Positions 8,608-17,116 of a stretch of 64,000 bases of DNA are shown piece after piece. The notes below the pieces were generated by a model. The model was not told the origin of the DNA. It saw nothing but the letters and a program-made list of their open reading frames with translations, and searched no databases. This DNA comes from Streptomyces regalis (lineage in GTDB: Bacteria > Actinomycetota > Actinomycetes > Streptomycetales > Streptomycetaceae). The position numbers were made by a program, and so were the translations under genes. The stretch is taken from NCBI RefSeq assembly GCF_001509475.1, contig NZ_LLZG01000384.1:1-64000 (forward strand), given 5' to 3'. The number at the start of each line of letters is the position of its first letter. The stretch's first letter is position 1.

Positions 8608-8676
8608 TTGAGCGTTCACCGGATGACGAAATTGAACGCGTTCAACTATCAGTGACGAATCGTTGAGCGCGTTCAG
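8608..8676. promoter_or_regulatory. Cluster of TTGAACGCGTTCAA-type operator sites
   Basis: A perfect 14-bp palindrome, TTGAACGCGTTCAA, lies at 8632-8645. A near copy, TTGAGCGCGTTCAG, is at 8663-8676 with its centre 31 bp away (three helical turns), and a shorter half-like copy, TTGAGCGTTCA, is at 8608-8618. They lie about 400 bp upstream of the methyltransferase gene in an otherwise empty gap. The pattern suits a dimeric repressor, but the cognate gene is not evident. Confidence 0.45.
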
Positions 8677-9082
8677 TCTCTGCCTCCGCCACGCACCTGT
8701 ACAGGCCGCTCCCAGGCTGCTGATCTGCGCGGATGAATTATCGGCACCCGCAGTCCCTCGCCGCCCAGCTCAACCAGCTGCAGGTTCAGCAAGCCAGCTC
8801 GAAGGTGTACGCGCATCCAGGCAGCAGCCTCGACAACTACTTCGATGGCACACGCCTGACCTTCGGTGTCGGTCGGGGCCGTCCTCGCCGGGGTGCACCG
8901 TCTCGCCGAACGGAGGCTCGGTCCAGGACCCAGGTAACCCGGTTCATCCTTGTCGAGGATGCCCGCCCAGGCGTTCACGTCTCCGTATGTCGTCGTCCAG
9001 GTGTGCCAGCAGGCGGCGAGGACAGCGCCGTGAGCTCAGTCGCATCTTCGATGCGGCACATGGTCGACCTATAGTTGCCCTC

Positions 9083-9688
9083 ATGAGCCGTTGGGAGGAG
9101 TTGACCGGGGGGACGTCCGGACAGGACTACGCTGAACGGTTCGCGGCCCTGGCCGGTAGCGGGAAGGATGTGCACGGTGAGGCGCGGTTCTGCGCAGCAC
9201 TCGTGCCTGCCGGAGCGCGGGTGCTGGACGCCGGGTGCGGTACCGGACGGGTCATGATCCGGCTTGCGGAGCTCGGCTACGACTGCGTCGGAGTGGATCT
9301 TGATGCGTCGATGCTGGCAGTGGCGCAGAAACAGGCGCCGGAACTGCCCTGGTTCCAGGTCGACTTGACCGGGTTCGACCCGGACTTGCTCGGCATTTCA
9401 CCGTACTTCGATCTCGTGATCGCCGCAGGCAACGTTTTCCCGTTGCTCGCCGCTGGCACCGAGGCCACGGCGGTCGAGCGCCTGGCCGCGGCCCTGCGTC
9501 CGGGAGGTCTGATCGTCGCCGGCTTCGGCCTGGACGAAGCCCACCTGCCCGTGCCACCCAGCATCACCCTGTCAGAATACGACGACTACTGCGCCGCAGC
9601 CGGCCTCACCTTCGTCGACCGCTTCGCCACCTGGGACGCCGACTCTTACGATGGCGGCGGCTATGCCGTCAGCGTCCACCGCCGGTGA
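9083..9688 (+). CDS. Class I SAM-dependent methyltransferase
   Basis: A 201-residue Rossmann-fold methyltransferase. Motif I is VLDAGCGTGR at about residues 49-58. The acidic end of strand 2 is VGVDLDASML, motif II/III is YFDLVIAAG, and a post-motif RLAAALRPGGLIVAGFG follows. The frame stays open far upstream, but that sequence is not protein-like. The ATG giving MSRWEELTGG fits the usual length of this family. The substrate cannot be read from sequence. It stands alone between relics and may be a cargo gene. Its end overlaps the start of a small hydrophobic ORF. Confidence 0.85.
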   Translation: MSRWEELTGGTSGQDYAERFAALAGSGKDVHGEARFCAALVPAGARVLDAGCGTGRVMIRLAELGYDCVGVDLDASMLAVAQKQAPELPWFQVDLTGFDPDLLGISPYFDLVIAAGNVFPLLAAGTEATAVERLAAALRPGGLIVAGFGLDEAHLPVPPSITLSEYDDYCAAAGLTFVDRFATWDADSYDGGGYAVSVHRR

Positions 9689-9923
9689 GGTTCTGCGGGA
9701 CATCTTGGTGGCCTTCGCGGTGCGGGGGTTCTTCGGCAAGCTCGGCCGACACGTCCACACGGTCGTCACTGGGCTCCTGATGTTGCCGCCGTACATCATC
9801 GCCAGCGCCCTCGGCAGTTTCCATGTGTTCGCAGCGCTCGCCGAGTTCATCCGGGAACTTATCGCCCAGGGCACGCATGAGGGACTCGCCGAGGCCCGGG
9901 CCCGGGGGTGTGGTTCGGTTTGA
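9651..9923 (+). CDS. Small hydrophobic hypothetical protein
   Basis: A 90-residue ORF with a hydrophobic centre (TGLLMLPPYIIASALGSF) and a charged C-terminus. It overlaps the methyltransferase by 38 bases, and no good ribosome site is seen. It could be a real coupled gene, or the 3' end of a lost gene that happens to be open here. Not recognised. Confidence 0.3.
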   Translation: MAAAMPSASTAGEVLRDILVAFAVRGFFGKLGRHVHTVVTGLLMLPPYIIASALGSFHVFAALAEFIRELIAQGTHEGLAEARARGCGSV

Positions 9924-9995
9924 GGGACCTGGTGACCAGGCGTTTCGCCTTGCGGTAGTCCGGTAAGTCCTTGGGTGGTGCGGGGGTGGACCCTG

Positions 9996-11263
9996 TGCTT
10001 GCCGGAAACCTCATCCATGCAAGTGAGGGTCTGTCTGGGGGGGGCGGGGGCAGGGTTGCCCCTGCCGAGAACCTCATCCACCCTGGTGGGAGGCAGTGTG
10101 GTGGCGTGCCGGGAACTGCGGGAACATGACCGACCGTGCTGCTGCGACTGGCCTATCTGGGTGTGACGAACGTGTTCGCCCTGCTGCGCCTACTGCCGAT
10201 GAGCAACCATGGCAAGGACGCCGAGATCCTCGCTCTACGCCATCAGATCGGGGTACTGGAGCGCCAACTCGACGGCCGGAGAGTGCGGTTCGCCCCGGGC
10301 GATCGCGCGTTCCTGGCAGCATTGCTGCGCCGTCTCCCGCGTGGCGTGCTGCGTCAGGTGCGGCTGCTGGTGCGCCCGGACACGGTACTGCGCTGGCACC
10401 GCGACCTGGTCGGGCGTCGGCACGCGGCCTGTTCCCGGCCCAGGGGCCCGGGCCGGCCCCGCACCGTCCGCTCCGTCCGCGTCCTGGTGCTGCGCCTGCC
10501 CCGGGAGAATCCCGGTTGGGGCTACCGGAGAGTGCACGGCGAACTGCTCATGCTGGGGATCGAGGTGGCCGCTTCCACGGTATGGCAGATCCTGCAGGAG
10601 GCCGGGATCCATCCCACGCCCGAACGGAGTTCCAGCACATGGGCCGGCTTCCTGCGTTCCCAGGCCGAAGCCCTGCTGGCCTGCGACTTCTTCGAGACGG
10701 TCACTCTGACCGGGGCGCGACTGTACGTGTTCGCGGTGATCGAGCACGCCAGCCGCCGGATCCGGGTCCTGGGCGCTACCGCGCACCCGTCCGCGGCCTT
10801 GGTGGTCCAGGCCGCGAGGAATCTCGTCATGGACCTGGAAGACGCCGGCTGCCGGGCTCGCTTCATGATTCGGGACCGGGACGGGAAGTTCCCCGAGTTG
10901 TTCGACAGTGTCCTGGAGAAAGCGGGCATCGAGGTCGTGCTCAGCGGGATCCGCATGCCGCGCATGAACTCGATCATGGAACGGTGGGTGCAGACCTGCC
11001 GACGTGAACTGCTGGACCGCACACTGATCTGGAACCAGCGCCACCTCCTCCACGCCCTGCGAGAGTTCGAGCGGTTCTACAACGCTCACAGGCCGCATCA
11101 GGGCATCGCGAACACCCGGCCACTGCACCCCTTGCCCGGGCCGATCACTGATCCAGAGCAGATCACCCGCCTCGACATACGACGACGCGACCGCCTCGGC
11201 GGAATCCTCCACGCATACGAACACGCCGCATGACCTGCACGGATGAGTTTTCCGGCAAGGGCA
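9996..11263 (+). mobile_element. Insertion sequence, about 1.27 kb, with terminal inverted repeats
   Basis: The left end (TGCTTGCCGGAAACCTCATC, from about 9994) and the reverse complement of the right end (to 11263) match at most positions over about 31 bases, bracketing one transposase gene. A second inverted-repeat-like sequence (GCCGAGAACCTCATCC) lies just inside, at about 10057-10072. A decayed partial copy sits 2 kb upstream at 7790. I cannot define a target-site duplication with confidence. Confidence 0.75.
10136..11233 (+). CDS. DDE integrase-core transposase (rve family)
   Basis: A 365-residue transposase with an intact frame from a GTG start to TGA just before the right inverted repeat. 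The N-terminus is helical (LRLLPMSNHGKDAEILALRH). The rve catalytic core begins near residue 180. The DDE residues are visible as CDFFETV (first Asp), MIRDRDGKF (second Asp) and MNSIMERWV (Glu). The C-terminus has the HRPHQGIANT motif typical of IS3/IS481-like enzymes. It catalyses cut-and-paste or copy-out transposition of its own element. Single ORF, no programmed frameshift needed. The element may still be active. Confidence 0.9.
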   Translation: MLLRLAYLGVTNVFALLRLLPMSNHGKDAEILALRHQIGVLERQLDGRRVRFAPGDRAFLAALLRRLPRGVLRQVRLLVRPDTVLRWHRDLVGRRHAACSRPRGPGRPRTVRSVRVLVLRLPRENPGWGYRRVHGELLMLGIEVAASTVWQILQEAGIHPTPERSSSTWAGFLRSQAEALLACDFFETVTLTGARLYVFAVIEHASRRIRVLGATAHPSAALVVQAARNLVMDLEDAGCRARFMIRDRDGKFPELFDSVLEKAGIEVVLSGIRMPRMNSIMERWVQTCRRELLDRTLIWNQRHLLHALREFERFYNAHRPHQGIANTRPLHPLPGPITDPEQITRLDIRRRDRLGGILHAYEHAA

Positions 11264-11364
11264 CGGCCAACGTTGCGGGTAACGCCGCAGATGCTTCATA
11301 CGGTGTGCATCTGGCCACTGGTGGCTTCTGAGCGTCGGCGAGGGGGCTGCGCGGCGTGGCTCAG

Positions 11365-14300
11365 TCACTTCTGGTGTCTGCCGCAGCAGTTCTTGAACTT
11401 GCGTCCCATTCGCATCATGCAGGGGCACGGGCTGTTCCTGCTCGGCCGGACGACAGTGAGCGGCACGGTGGCGCCGACGGTGTGGCCCAGGGCGATGGCG
11501 CGAGACAGATACGACGGGTCATCTGAGGACATGCCTTGAAGGTTCCTGCCGATGACTACGGTCAATGATCCCTCAAGTGCTTTTTGGTACCAGTGCGGCA
11601 GGAAGTTGAGCGGCCCTGGAGGCAGGAGCAGCCCGTGCGGCCCGACGATGGACAGTCTGTGGTCTTCCAGACGTGCTTTGACGCACCCGTTGTCGATGGT
11701 GGGAAAATGGCGCAAGGCCAGGGTCTGCCCGTCCTCGACGGAGAGCGCGCTCAGAAGGTTGGTGAAGCCGGCTTCCTGGTAACGCCGAAGGATGAGATCT
11801 GTGCTTCCGCTGTCCTGGCTGGCGGGGCCGTAGCCTCCGTAGCAGTCGGCGATGATGCCTGGGCTGTCCCCACCGAAGAGGATGCACTCAACCTCGTAGC
11901 TCTCGGAGGCCTGTTGCGGTGCTGGGCCGTCCGACTGGATCACGGATGATGGCATGCAGTGCGGGTGTGCCAGGGTCAGGACAACCTGGCCCGCCCGCGC
12001 ATGACGCAGGGCGAGGAGTTCGGCCTCTCCGGTCTCATCGATCAGCAGGTTGCATGCCGTGCACGTCTGCCGTGAGTTCTCGAGCCGGATCAGGATCTCC
12101 CCGATGTCCGCTCCGGCAAGTTCGTCACGGACGGTCTGCGACATGTTGATCTTTCTCGTCCTGGTCTCGGTACGGGTGCTGCTGGCAGGGTGGGAGGTTC
12201 CGGACGCAGCTTCCTGATCCAGGCGGTGCTTGAGAGCCTCGATGGCTGCCATGACGCGGTCATCGAGGCGCTTGCCGTAGCCAGTCAGATCGCTGAACGG
12301 GGGCACGTCGCCGTCTGGCGATGTCTCATAGTGCAAGGCCAGGAGGTGAAGGAGTGCCTTCGCCGCGTCTGGCCAGTTGTCGAGGTCGTGATGGAGGCAG
12401 AACGCTTCGCGTGCATGTGCGCGGGAGAGGTCGGCACTCCCGAGTGCGTGGTACGCCTGGGCCAAATTGAAGTGGCAGGTGGCGAGACTTGGTCTGTCGC
12501 CGAGTTGATCGCTGAGCGACAAGGAAGCGTGAAACTCCGCGACGGCCCGCTCGAGGTCGCCGGCTTCTGCGTAATGGGCACCCAGCGTGACGCGCAGAAC
12601 AACTTCGACCGATTTCATGCCCAACTGCTGGGCCGGGGAGATGAGCTGGGTCAGCGAAGCAACAGCCTCGGTTTGTCCGTTGCTGAGCCGGCACATCTCG
12701 GCGTGAGTGCGAGCGACGATCAGGAGATAGTGATCGCTCCGCTCAGCGGCTACGTCGGCTGCCTTGTCGTACTGGTCGACTGCTGCTGGCCAATCGCCGT
12801 GCCGTGCATGCGTGTTGCCCAGAGCAAGACGGCAATCAAGGATGCCCGCGGCATGGCCGGCCCGCTCGTACAGATCGAGTGCCTCGGTGATGGAGGACAT
12901 AGCCTCCTGGTGCAGATCTCGGCGCGAATAGACCGTGGCCAGGGCGCGCAGTGCTTTGGCTTTGGTGGTTGGTCCGGTGGTCGCGTTTGTCGCCGAGACG
13001 ATGGATCGGAGGATCGCGGCGCCCTCTTGCCATCTTCCTGCGACAATAAGGGCTTCCCCGAGAGCCGCTCTGATCTGATCGAGTGAATGCTTGTCGTCCG
13101 TGGCCTCGAGACAACCCGCAGCTTCAGTGAATAGGTCTACGGCTTCGTTGATCTGCCCCAGTTGCCAGAGGTACTTAGCCTTCTTCTGCAGTGCCTCAGC
13201 GAGGACACCTGGGTGGTCAATCGATTGGGCCATGTCGATCGCCTCTGCGAAGTACTTCTCTGCTGCAGCGAGCTGCCCAAGCGCCCCGTGGTAGGTGGCG
13301 AGGTAGGCCAGGGAGCGTGCTGCGTGGTCGTAGTCGCCGATCTCGTACGCCAAGTTGGCGCACTCCGCGAGAAGAGCGGCAGCCTGGTCCATGTCTGCCT
13401 GGCCCGCAGCCTGATCGCCGAGCTGGAAGAGAACTCTCACCTGGCCCTGGACATCCCCTGTGTCCCGGTAAATGGCGAGAGCGGCCTGCAGCGGCTGCGG
13501 CGGGGCCGATTCAGGGCGCTGCTCGACTGGCGTCATGGCCAGTTCCATCAGCGCCCTGGCTTCCCACTCCCGGCTTCCCACGTCACGCGCACGTTCGATG
13601 TCCTGGCAGGCCTCACGGGCCGCCTCAGCCGACCGGCCTGTGCGGCGCAGCAGCGCGGAGATCGCTCCGCGGCTGGCCAGGTCCGCAGGGCTCCCCGGCA
13701 AGGACATGTTCCTGCTGTTCAGGAGGTATTCCTCAGCCCGGCGGAACTGGCCGATCGCTGCGTGAGCCAGGCCGAGATTGCTCAGGACATGAGCCAACAC
13801 GGCACGGTCGTCGGTGATTCGCCAGAAGGGCAGACCACGACGCAGCAGTGGGATGGCCTCTCGGCTCCGCCCGAGGGTGATCAGCAGCGTGCTCAGGCTG
13901 AGCTCCGCCTGGAACATCTGGTGGAGGTTGCCCGTCTCGTGCGCCGCCCGGGCGCTGCTGTGCAAGAGTTCGGCAGCGCGCTGGCTGTCACCGAGGTGAG
14001 CGGCAACCGCGGCGAGGTTGTGCTGAGCCGACGATGTCCATTCGGGCTCTCCGCAACGGGTGCCTGCCTCGAGCACACACAGAGACACCCGCTCGAGATC
14101 AGTCCAGTGGCTGCCGTGTGCCAGAAAACCCGTGAGCTCTGAAGCCAAATGGATCAAGGGTTCCCACACTTCGTGCTGCCGGGCCAGTGCCGTCATCGCC
14201 ACGGCGCCCGGACGGTCAGCGTCAAGAGTGCGTAGGGCGACCGCATTGCTCTGCGCGGGCACAGTCGCTTCCTCGTCCATGAAGCCGATCGCTTCCGCCG

Positions 14301-15999
14301 AGGACCTTGTCCGGACGGCGAGCATGACGCACGTCTGACGGATGACGGCTTCACGGCGCGTTCCGGAGACGGCAGCTGACGTGTGTCGGGCGAACCGGTG
14401 CAGGATGTCGTGAAGCACATACCGGTCTTCATCAATCTGCTCGATGAAGCACAGTTCGAAGAGTGAGTCGAGCAGGTCCGCGACGTCGTCGACGTGGTTC
14501 TCGTCGAATTCCTCCAGCGAGCTGACTGTCGAGGCAGCAACGACATCCGTTGTGACCGACATGTGCGGCAGAATCCCCAGGGTGGTGAAGAGGTCTGCCT
14601 GGGCCAGGCTCAGGGCCGCGAAGCTGGTCTCCAGCACGGGCAGGATCGCGTCCTGACCGGCTTTGAGGATCCGCACCCCACGGTCAGGACTGGCCACGGC
14701 TTCAAGGAAACGACTCACATTCGCCCTGGGACGGCTCGCCAAATGAGCGGCTGCAATCTGCAGAGCAAGCGGATGCCCGGCGCACGCTTCGGCCAGCGCC
14801 GACACCTGCGCGTCGGTAAGCCGATCGAGGCCTGCGATGGCGCGTACCAGCTCTTCACCGTGCTCGGCAGACAGCGGCTGGAGCTCGACAGGGCTGACGA
14901 GACCGGTGAGGCCGCTCAGCTTGGCCCGACTCGTACATACCAACGCGAAGGGCCCGTCCATCCGCAGAACGTCAAGGAGAGCTTCCTCCGAGGTGACGTC
15001 GTCGATGAAGAGAAGCACTCTGCTGTGAGCCAGCGACGTGCGGAGCAGCGCCAACTGCTGTGCACGCTCTTCAGGAAGGGGGGCCTTGCGGGAAACGAGA
15101 GCCCGCAACAGCGCCGGCACCAGATCGGCCGGCTGTCCGTCGTCGACCGAGAGGGAGAGGTTGAGGTGAAATTGCCCGTCCGGGTACGCCTTGGCAGCCA
15201 GTGTCGACAACCGTAGAGCAACAGCGCTCTTGCCGATCCCCGGAGCCCCCGTCACCACCACCGCTCGCCGGGCACCCTGCTCCAAACCTTCCAGCACCCT
15301 GAGGGCCTGGGCGACTTCAGTCTCACGTCCGAACAGGGAGCGCACTTCCCGAGGCAAGCCGGGGGTTGCGCTGGAGTCGGCACCGAGAGAGGTGTCTGCC
15401 AATTGCTTGACGAACTCATCCAGCCGCGCCAGTACGTCGCCAGGCAAGACCGCGTCGGCGTTGGCGTGGCGGATTTCCTTGCTGTCGTCCAGCAGCCGGC
15501 AGATCTTGTCGTAGTGCCAGACCTCCACCCCCTCGAGCGGCAGACCGAGAGCGCGTGCGCGCTCCCAGAGCGCAGCCTGGACGCGATCGATGCCCCCCAT
15601 CCCAGGGACTGACGACAGCACGACGTTGGTGGTGACGAGCAGGTAGTTGGGCACACGTCCGTTGCGGACACGGTTCGACTCCGGATTCGCCCATTCCTCC
15701 AACTCGGCAATCATGTGGCCAACCAGCCACTTTGCGTTGCTGGCAGCGTCCTCCGGGCGCTTGCGGAACTTCGCCTGGAGCACGCCGTAGCCGGTCCAGG
15801 GAGCATCGCGCGTAGGGAAGTTGCTCAAGGCTTCGAAGGAGGCTTCGCGGCCGCCATCGGGGCCATCGCCGAAGATCTGCACGGACGGCCCGAGCAGGCG
15901 CAGTGCCAACGCTTGGGACAACTCCTCGAACCGCTGTGGCCCGAGGCGGGTGAGGGCATAGTCGTTCACAGTGGGCATGGTGGTACACAGCACTGACAA
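11365..15999 (-). CDS. Avs-like protein: PD-(D/E)XK-like nuclease, NB-ARC STAND NTPase, TPR repeats, SEC-C
   Basis: A 1544-residue multidomain protein. Residues ~10-180 look like an Mrr/Cap4-type nuclease: FEELSQALALRLLG, then GPDGGREA (Asp48, Glu52) and VLQAKFRK (Gln75, Lys77), the D-E-Q-x-K arrangement of PD-(D/E)XK enzymes. An NB-ARC NTPase follows, with P-loop GAPGIGKS at 251-258 and the Walker-B strand VLLFIDDV. Residues ~600-1250 are helical TPR-like repeats. The C-terminus ends in a SEC-C zinc motif (CPCMMRMGRKFKNCC). Effector-STAND-sensor order is that of Avs anti-phage proteins, in which target recognition by the repeats triggers oligomerisation and DNA cleavage. Start: ATG at 15999 or at codon 8 (15978). 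It is monocistronic between relics. Defence function is inferred from architecture, not shown. Confidence 0.85.
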   Translation of the reverse strand: MSVLCTTMPTVNDYALTRLGPQRFEELSQALALRLLGPSVQIFGDGPDGGREASFEALSNFPTRDAPWTGYGVLQAKFRKRPEDAASNAKWLVGHMIAELEEWANPESNRVRNGRVPNYLLVTTNVVLSSVPGMGGIDRVQAALWERARALGLPLEGVEVWHYDKICRLLDDSKEIRHANADAVLPGDVLARLDEFVKQLADTSLGADSSATPGLPREVRSLFGRETEVAQALRVLEGLEQGARRAVVVTGAPGIGKSAVALRLSTLAAKAYPDGQFHLNLSLSVDDGQPADLVPALLRALVSRKAPLPEERAQQLALLRTSLAHSRVLLFIDDVTSEEALLDVLRMDGPFALVCTSRAKLSGLTGLVSPVELQPLSAEHGEELVRAIAGLDRLTDAQVSALAEACAGHPLALQIAAAHLASRPRANVSRFLEAVASPDRGVRILKAGQDAILPVLETSFAALSLAQADLFTTLGILPHMSVTTDVVAASTVSSLEEFDENHVDDVADLLDSLFELCFIEQIDEDRYVLHDILHRFARHTSAAVSGTRREAVIRQTCVMLAVRTRSSAEAIGFMDEEATVPAQSNAVALRTLDADRPGAVAMTALARQHEVWEPLIHLASELTGFLAHGSHWTDLERVSLCVLEAGTRCGEPEWTSSAQHNLAAVAAHLGDSQRAAELLHSSARAAHETGNLHQMFQAELSLSTLLITLGRSREAIPLLRRGLPFWRITDDRAVLAHVLSNLGLAHAAIGQFRRAEEYLLNSRNMSLPGSPADLASRGAISALLRRTGRSAEAAREACQDIERARDVGSREWEARALMELAMTPVEQRPESAPPQPLQAALAIYRDTGDVQGQVRVLFQLGDQAAGQADMDQAAALLAECANLAYEIGDYDHAARSLAYLATYHGALGQLAAAEKYFAEAIDMAQSIDHPGVLAEALQKKAKYLWQLGQINEAVDLFTEAAGCLEATDDKHSLDQIRAALGEALIVAGRWQEGAAILRSIVSATNATTGPTTKAKALRALATVYSRRDLHQEAMSSITEALDLYERAGHAAGILDCRLALGNTHARHGDWPAAVDQYDKAADVAAERSDHYLLIVARTHAEMCRLSNGQTEAVASLTQLISPAQQLGMKSVEVVLRVTLGAHYAEAGDLERAVAEFHASLSLSDQLGDRPSLATCHFNLAQAYHALGSADLSRAHAREAFCLHHDLDNWPDAAKALLHLLALHYETSPDGDVPPFSDLTGYGKRLDDRVMAAIEALKHRLDQEAASGTSHPASSTRTETRTRKINMSQTVRDELAGADIGEILIRLENSRQTCTACNLLIDETGEAELLALRHARAGQVVLTLAHPHCMPSSVIQSDGPAPQQASESYEVECILFGGDSPGIIADCYGGYGPASQDSGSTDLILRRYQEAGFTNLLSALSVEDGQTLALRHFPTIDNGCVKARLEDHRLSIVGPHGLLLPPGPLNFLPHWYQKALEGSLTVVIGRNLQGMSSDDPSYLSRAIALGHTVGATVPLTVVRPSRNSPCPCMMRMGRKFKNCCGRHQK

Positions 16000-16149
16000 T
16001 GAGACACAGCGTCTCGCCAGAACCGGGGCATATGGAACGCGCTGCAGCCATGCACCGCGGCGGGGGGATCAGAGCGGCACAGTCGTACTGCCTCACTCTC
16101 GGCGGCCCGTCAAGTCGCCCTCGATGCTCGGAGGCTCCTAGTGAACTAG

Positions 16150-16431
16150 TTGCGGCGGTCGACGCGTCGCGCCAGGTCATCGAGGGCGGGCCAGCGGCGG
16201 GCCATCGCACGCGCCGGACCATTCGACCGAGGCAGGCCCGGTATCCTCACCGGTGTCCTCACCCACTTGGACCTGCCCCCACAGCTGTGGGACCGGGCAA
16301 CCGGACACGCCCTGTCGGGCCGCGGCACCTACCACCTGACCTTCAACCACTTCCGCCCCGAGATCGACGCGCGCGGCCTCAACGTGCACAAGGACTCCGG
16401 CTGGGTCACAGTGCTGCGTTGGATTGGAAGA
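16150..16431 (+). pseudogene. Fragment resembling a 2OG-Fe(II) oxygenase-like protein
   Basis: A frame encodes YHLTFNHFRPEIDARGLNVH, then KDSGWVTVLR. His-x-Asp followed by the hydrophobic strand VTVL resembles the iron-binding strand of isopenicillin-N-synthase-like oxygenases. The fragment ends abruptly at about 16425, where a different gene fragment begins in another frame. No start or second iron-binding His is present. Identification is tentative. Confidence 0.35.
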
Positions 16432-16799
16432 TGTCGCTCGCGGCGATCATCACGCACGGCAAGCAGCTCGGAATCATCGAGGAGCACCGTGCCACGGGAC
16501 TCTTCAAGCAGCTCTCCGCGCGCCGCGATCCCAACACAGGTGTCACCTGGCGAGTCCAGGAGCCCGGGTGGGCCGACCTGGAACCCGAACGGCCCCGACC
16601 CCTCGCCGTCATGGCCGAACGGAGCTTGGAGCAACGGCCTACACCCGACCTGTTCACCGCCCTCACCGGCGGCTGGGCCTCGGATCTGATGGAGGAGATC
16701 ATCTCCGGTCAACGCGAGGCACCGGCAGTCGTCCAGCAGCACGCCAAAACTGCTCCGTCATCACTGCCCGGCAACGTCGTCGCACTGCGCCGGGCCTGA
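16431..16799 (+). pseudogene. C-terminal fragment of an ImmA/IrrE-type protein
   Basis: An open stretch of 122 residues starts at an ATG just after the oxygenase-like fragment. It encodes SLAAIITHGKQLGIIEEHRA, a helical FKQLSARR segment and PERPRPLAVMAERS. This resembles the helical tail that follows the metallopeptidase domain in ImmA/IrrE proteins, where a GVIS..QYR..FKRLS..GW pattern is usual. The HExxH domain itself is missing, so this is probably the 3' end of a broken gene rather than a short functional protein. Confidence 0.4.
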
Positions 16800-16865
16800 G
16801 TCCGGCCCGCGGTGGGCCCGCGCCCCGCGCCAGCCTTGGGCGACGGGGCGTCGGAACCTCACCCG

Positions 16866-17063
16866 TTATCGACGATTTCGCTTCCTTGGCCTCCACGGCA
16901 GCCAGTTCGCCGCCGCCTCGATGACGTCCACGACGTCCTTCCTGTCCGCACGGAACAGGGCTATCACCACGGTCACGAACAGGGTGAACACGAACAGAAG
17001 GAACGCGAAGCCCACCCACTCTGCCGCATCGTCTGGCAGTAGTCTCACAACCTGCATGTACAT
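16866..17063 (-). CDS. Small single-pass membrane protein, 65 residues
   Basis: A 65-residue ORF with one strong transmembrane helix (GFAFLLFVFTLFVTVVIALF, about 18-37) and a basic C-terminus (PWRPRKRNRR) that would stay in the cytoplasm. A GGAGAAG sequence precedes the ATG at 17063. It lies just downstream of the putative ATPase gene on the same strand and could belong to the same transcript. Such peptides are common in Streptomyces mobile regions. No function can be assigned. Confidence 0.6.
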   Translation of the reverse strand: MYMQVVRLLPDDAAEWVGFAFLLFVFTLFVTVVIALFRADRKDVVDVIEAAANWLPWRPRKRNRR

Positions 17064-17116
17064 GCGCTGTCTTCTCCAGGCCGCGGACCGGGCGCGACCT
17101 CAGAGTCAAGCGAAGG

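Noticed and set aside
8663..9082. A 5' extension of the methyltransferase frame
   Set aside because: The extension is Arg/Ser/Pro-rich without family resemblance. The ATG at 9083 fits the usual methyltransferase length.
16001..16015. GAGAC-ACAGC-GTCTC inverted repeat upstream of the Avs-like gene
   Set aside because: Only 5-bp arms, single copy; too weak to call an operator.
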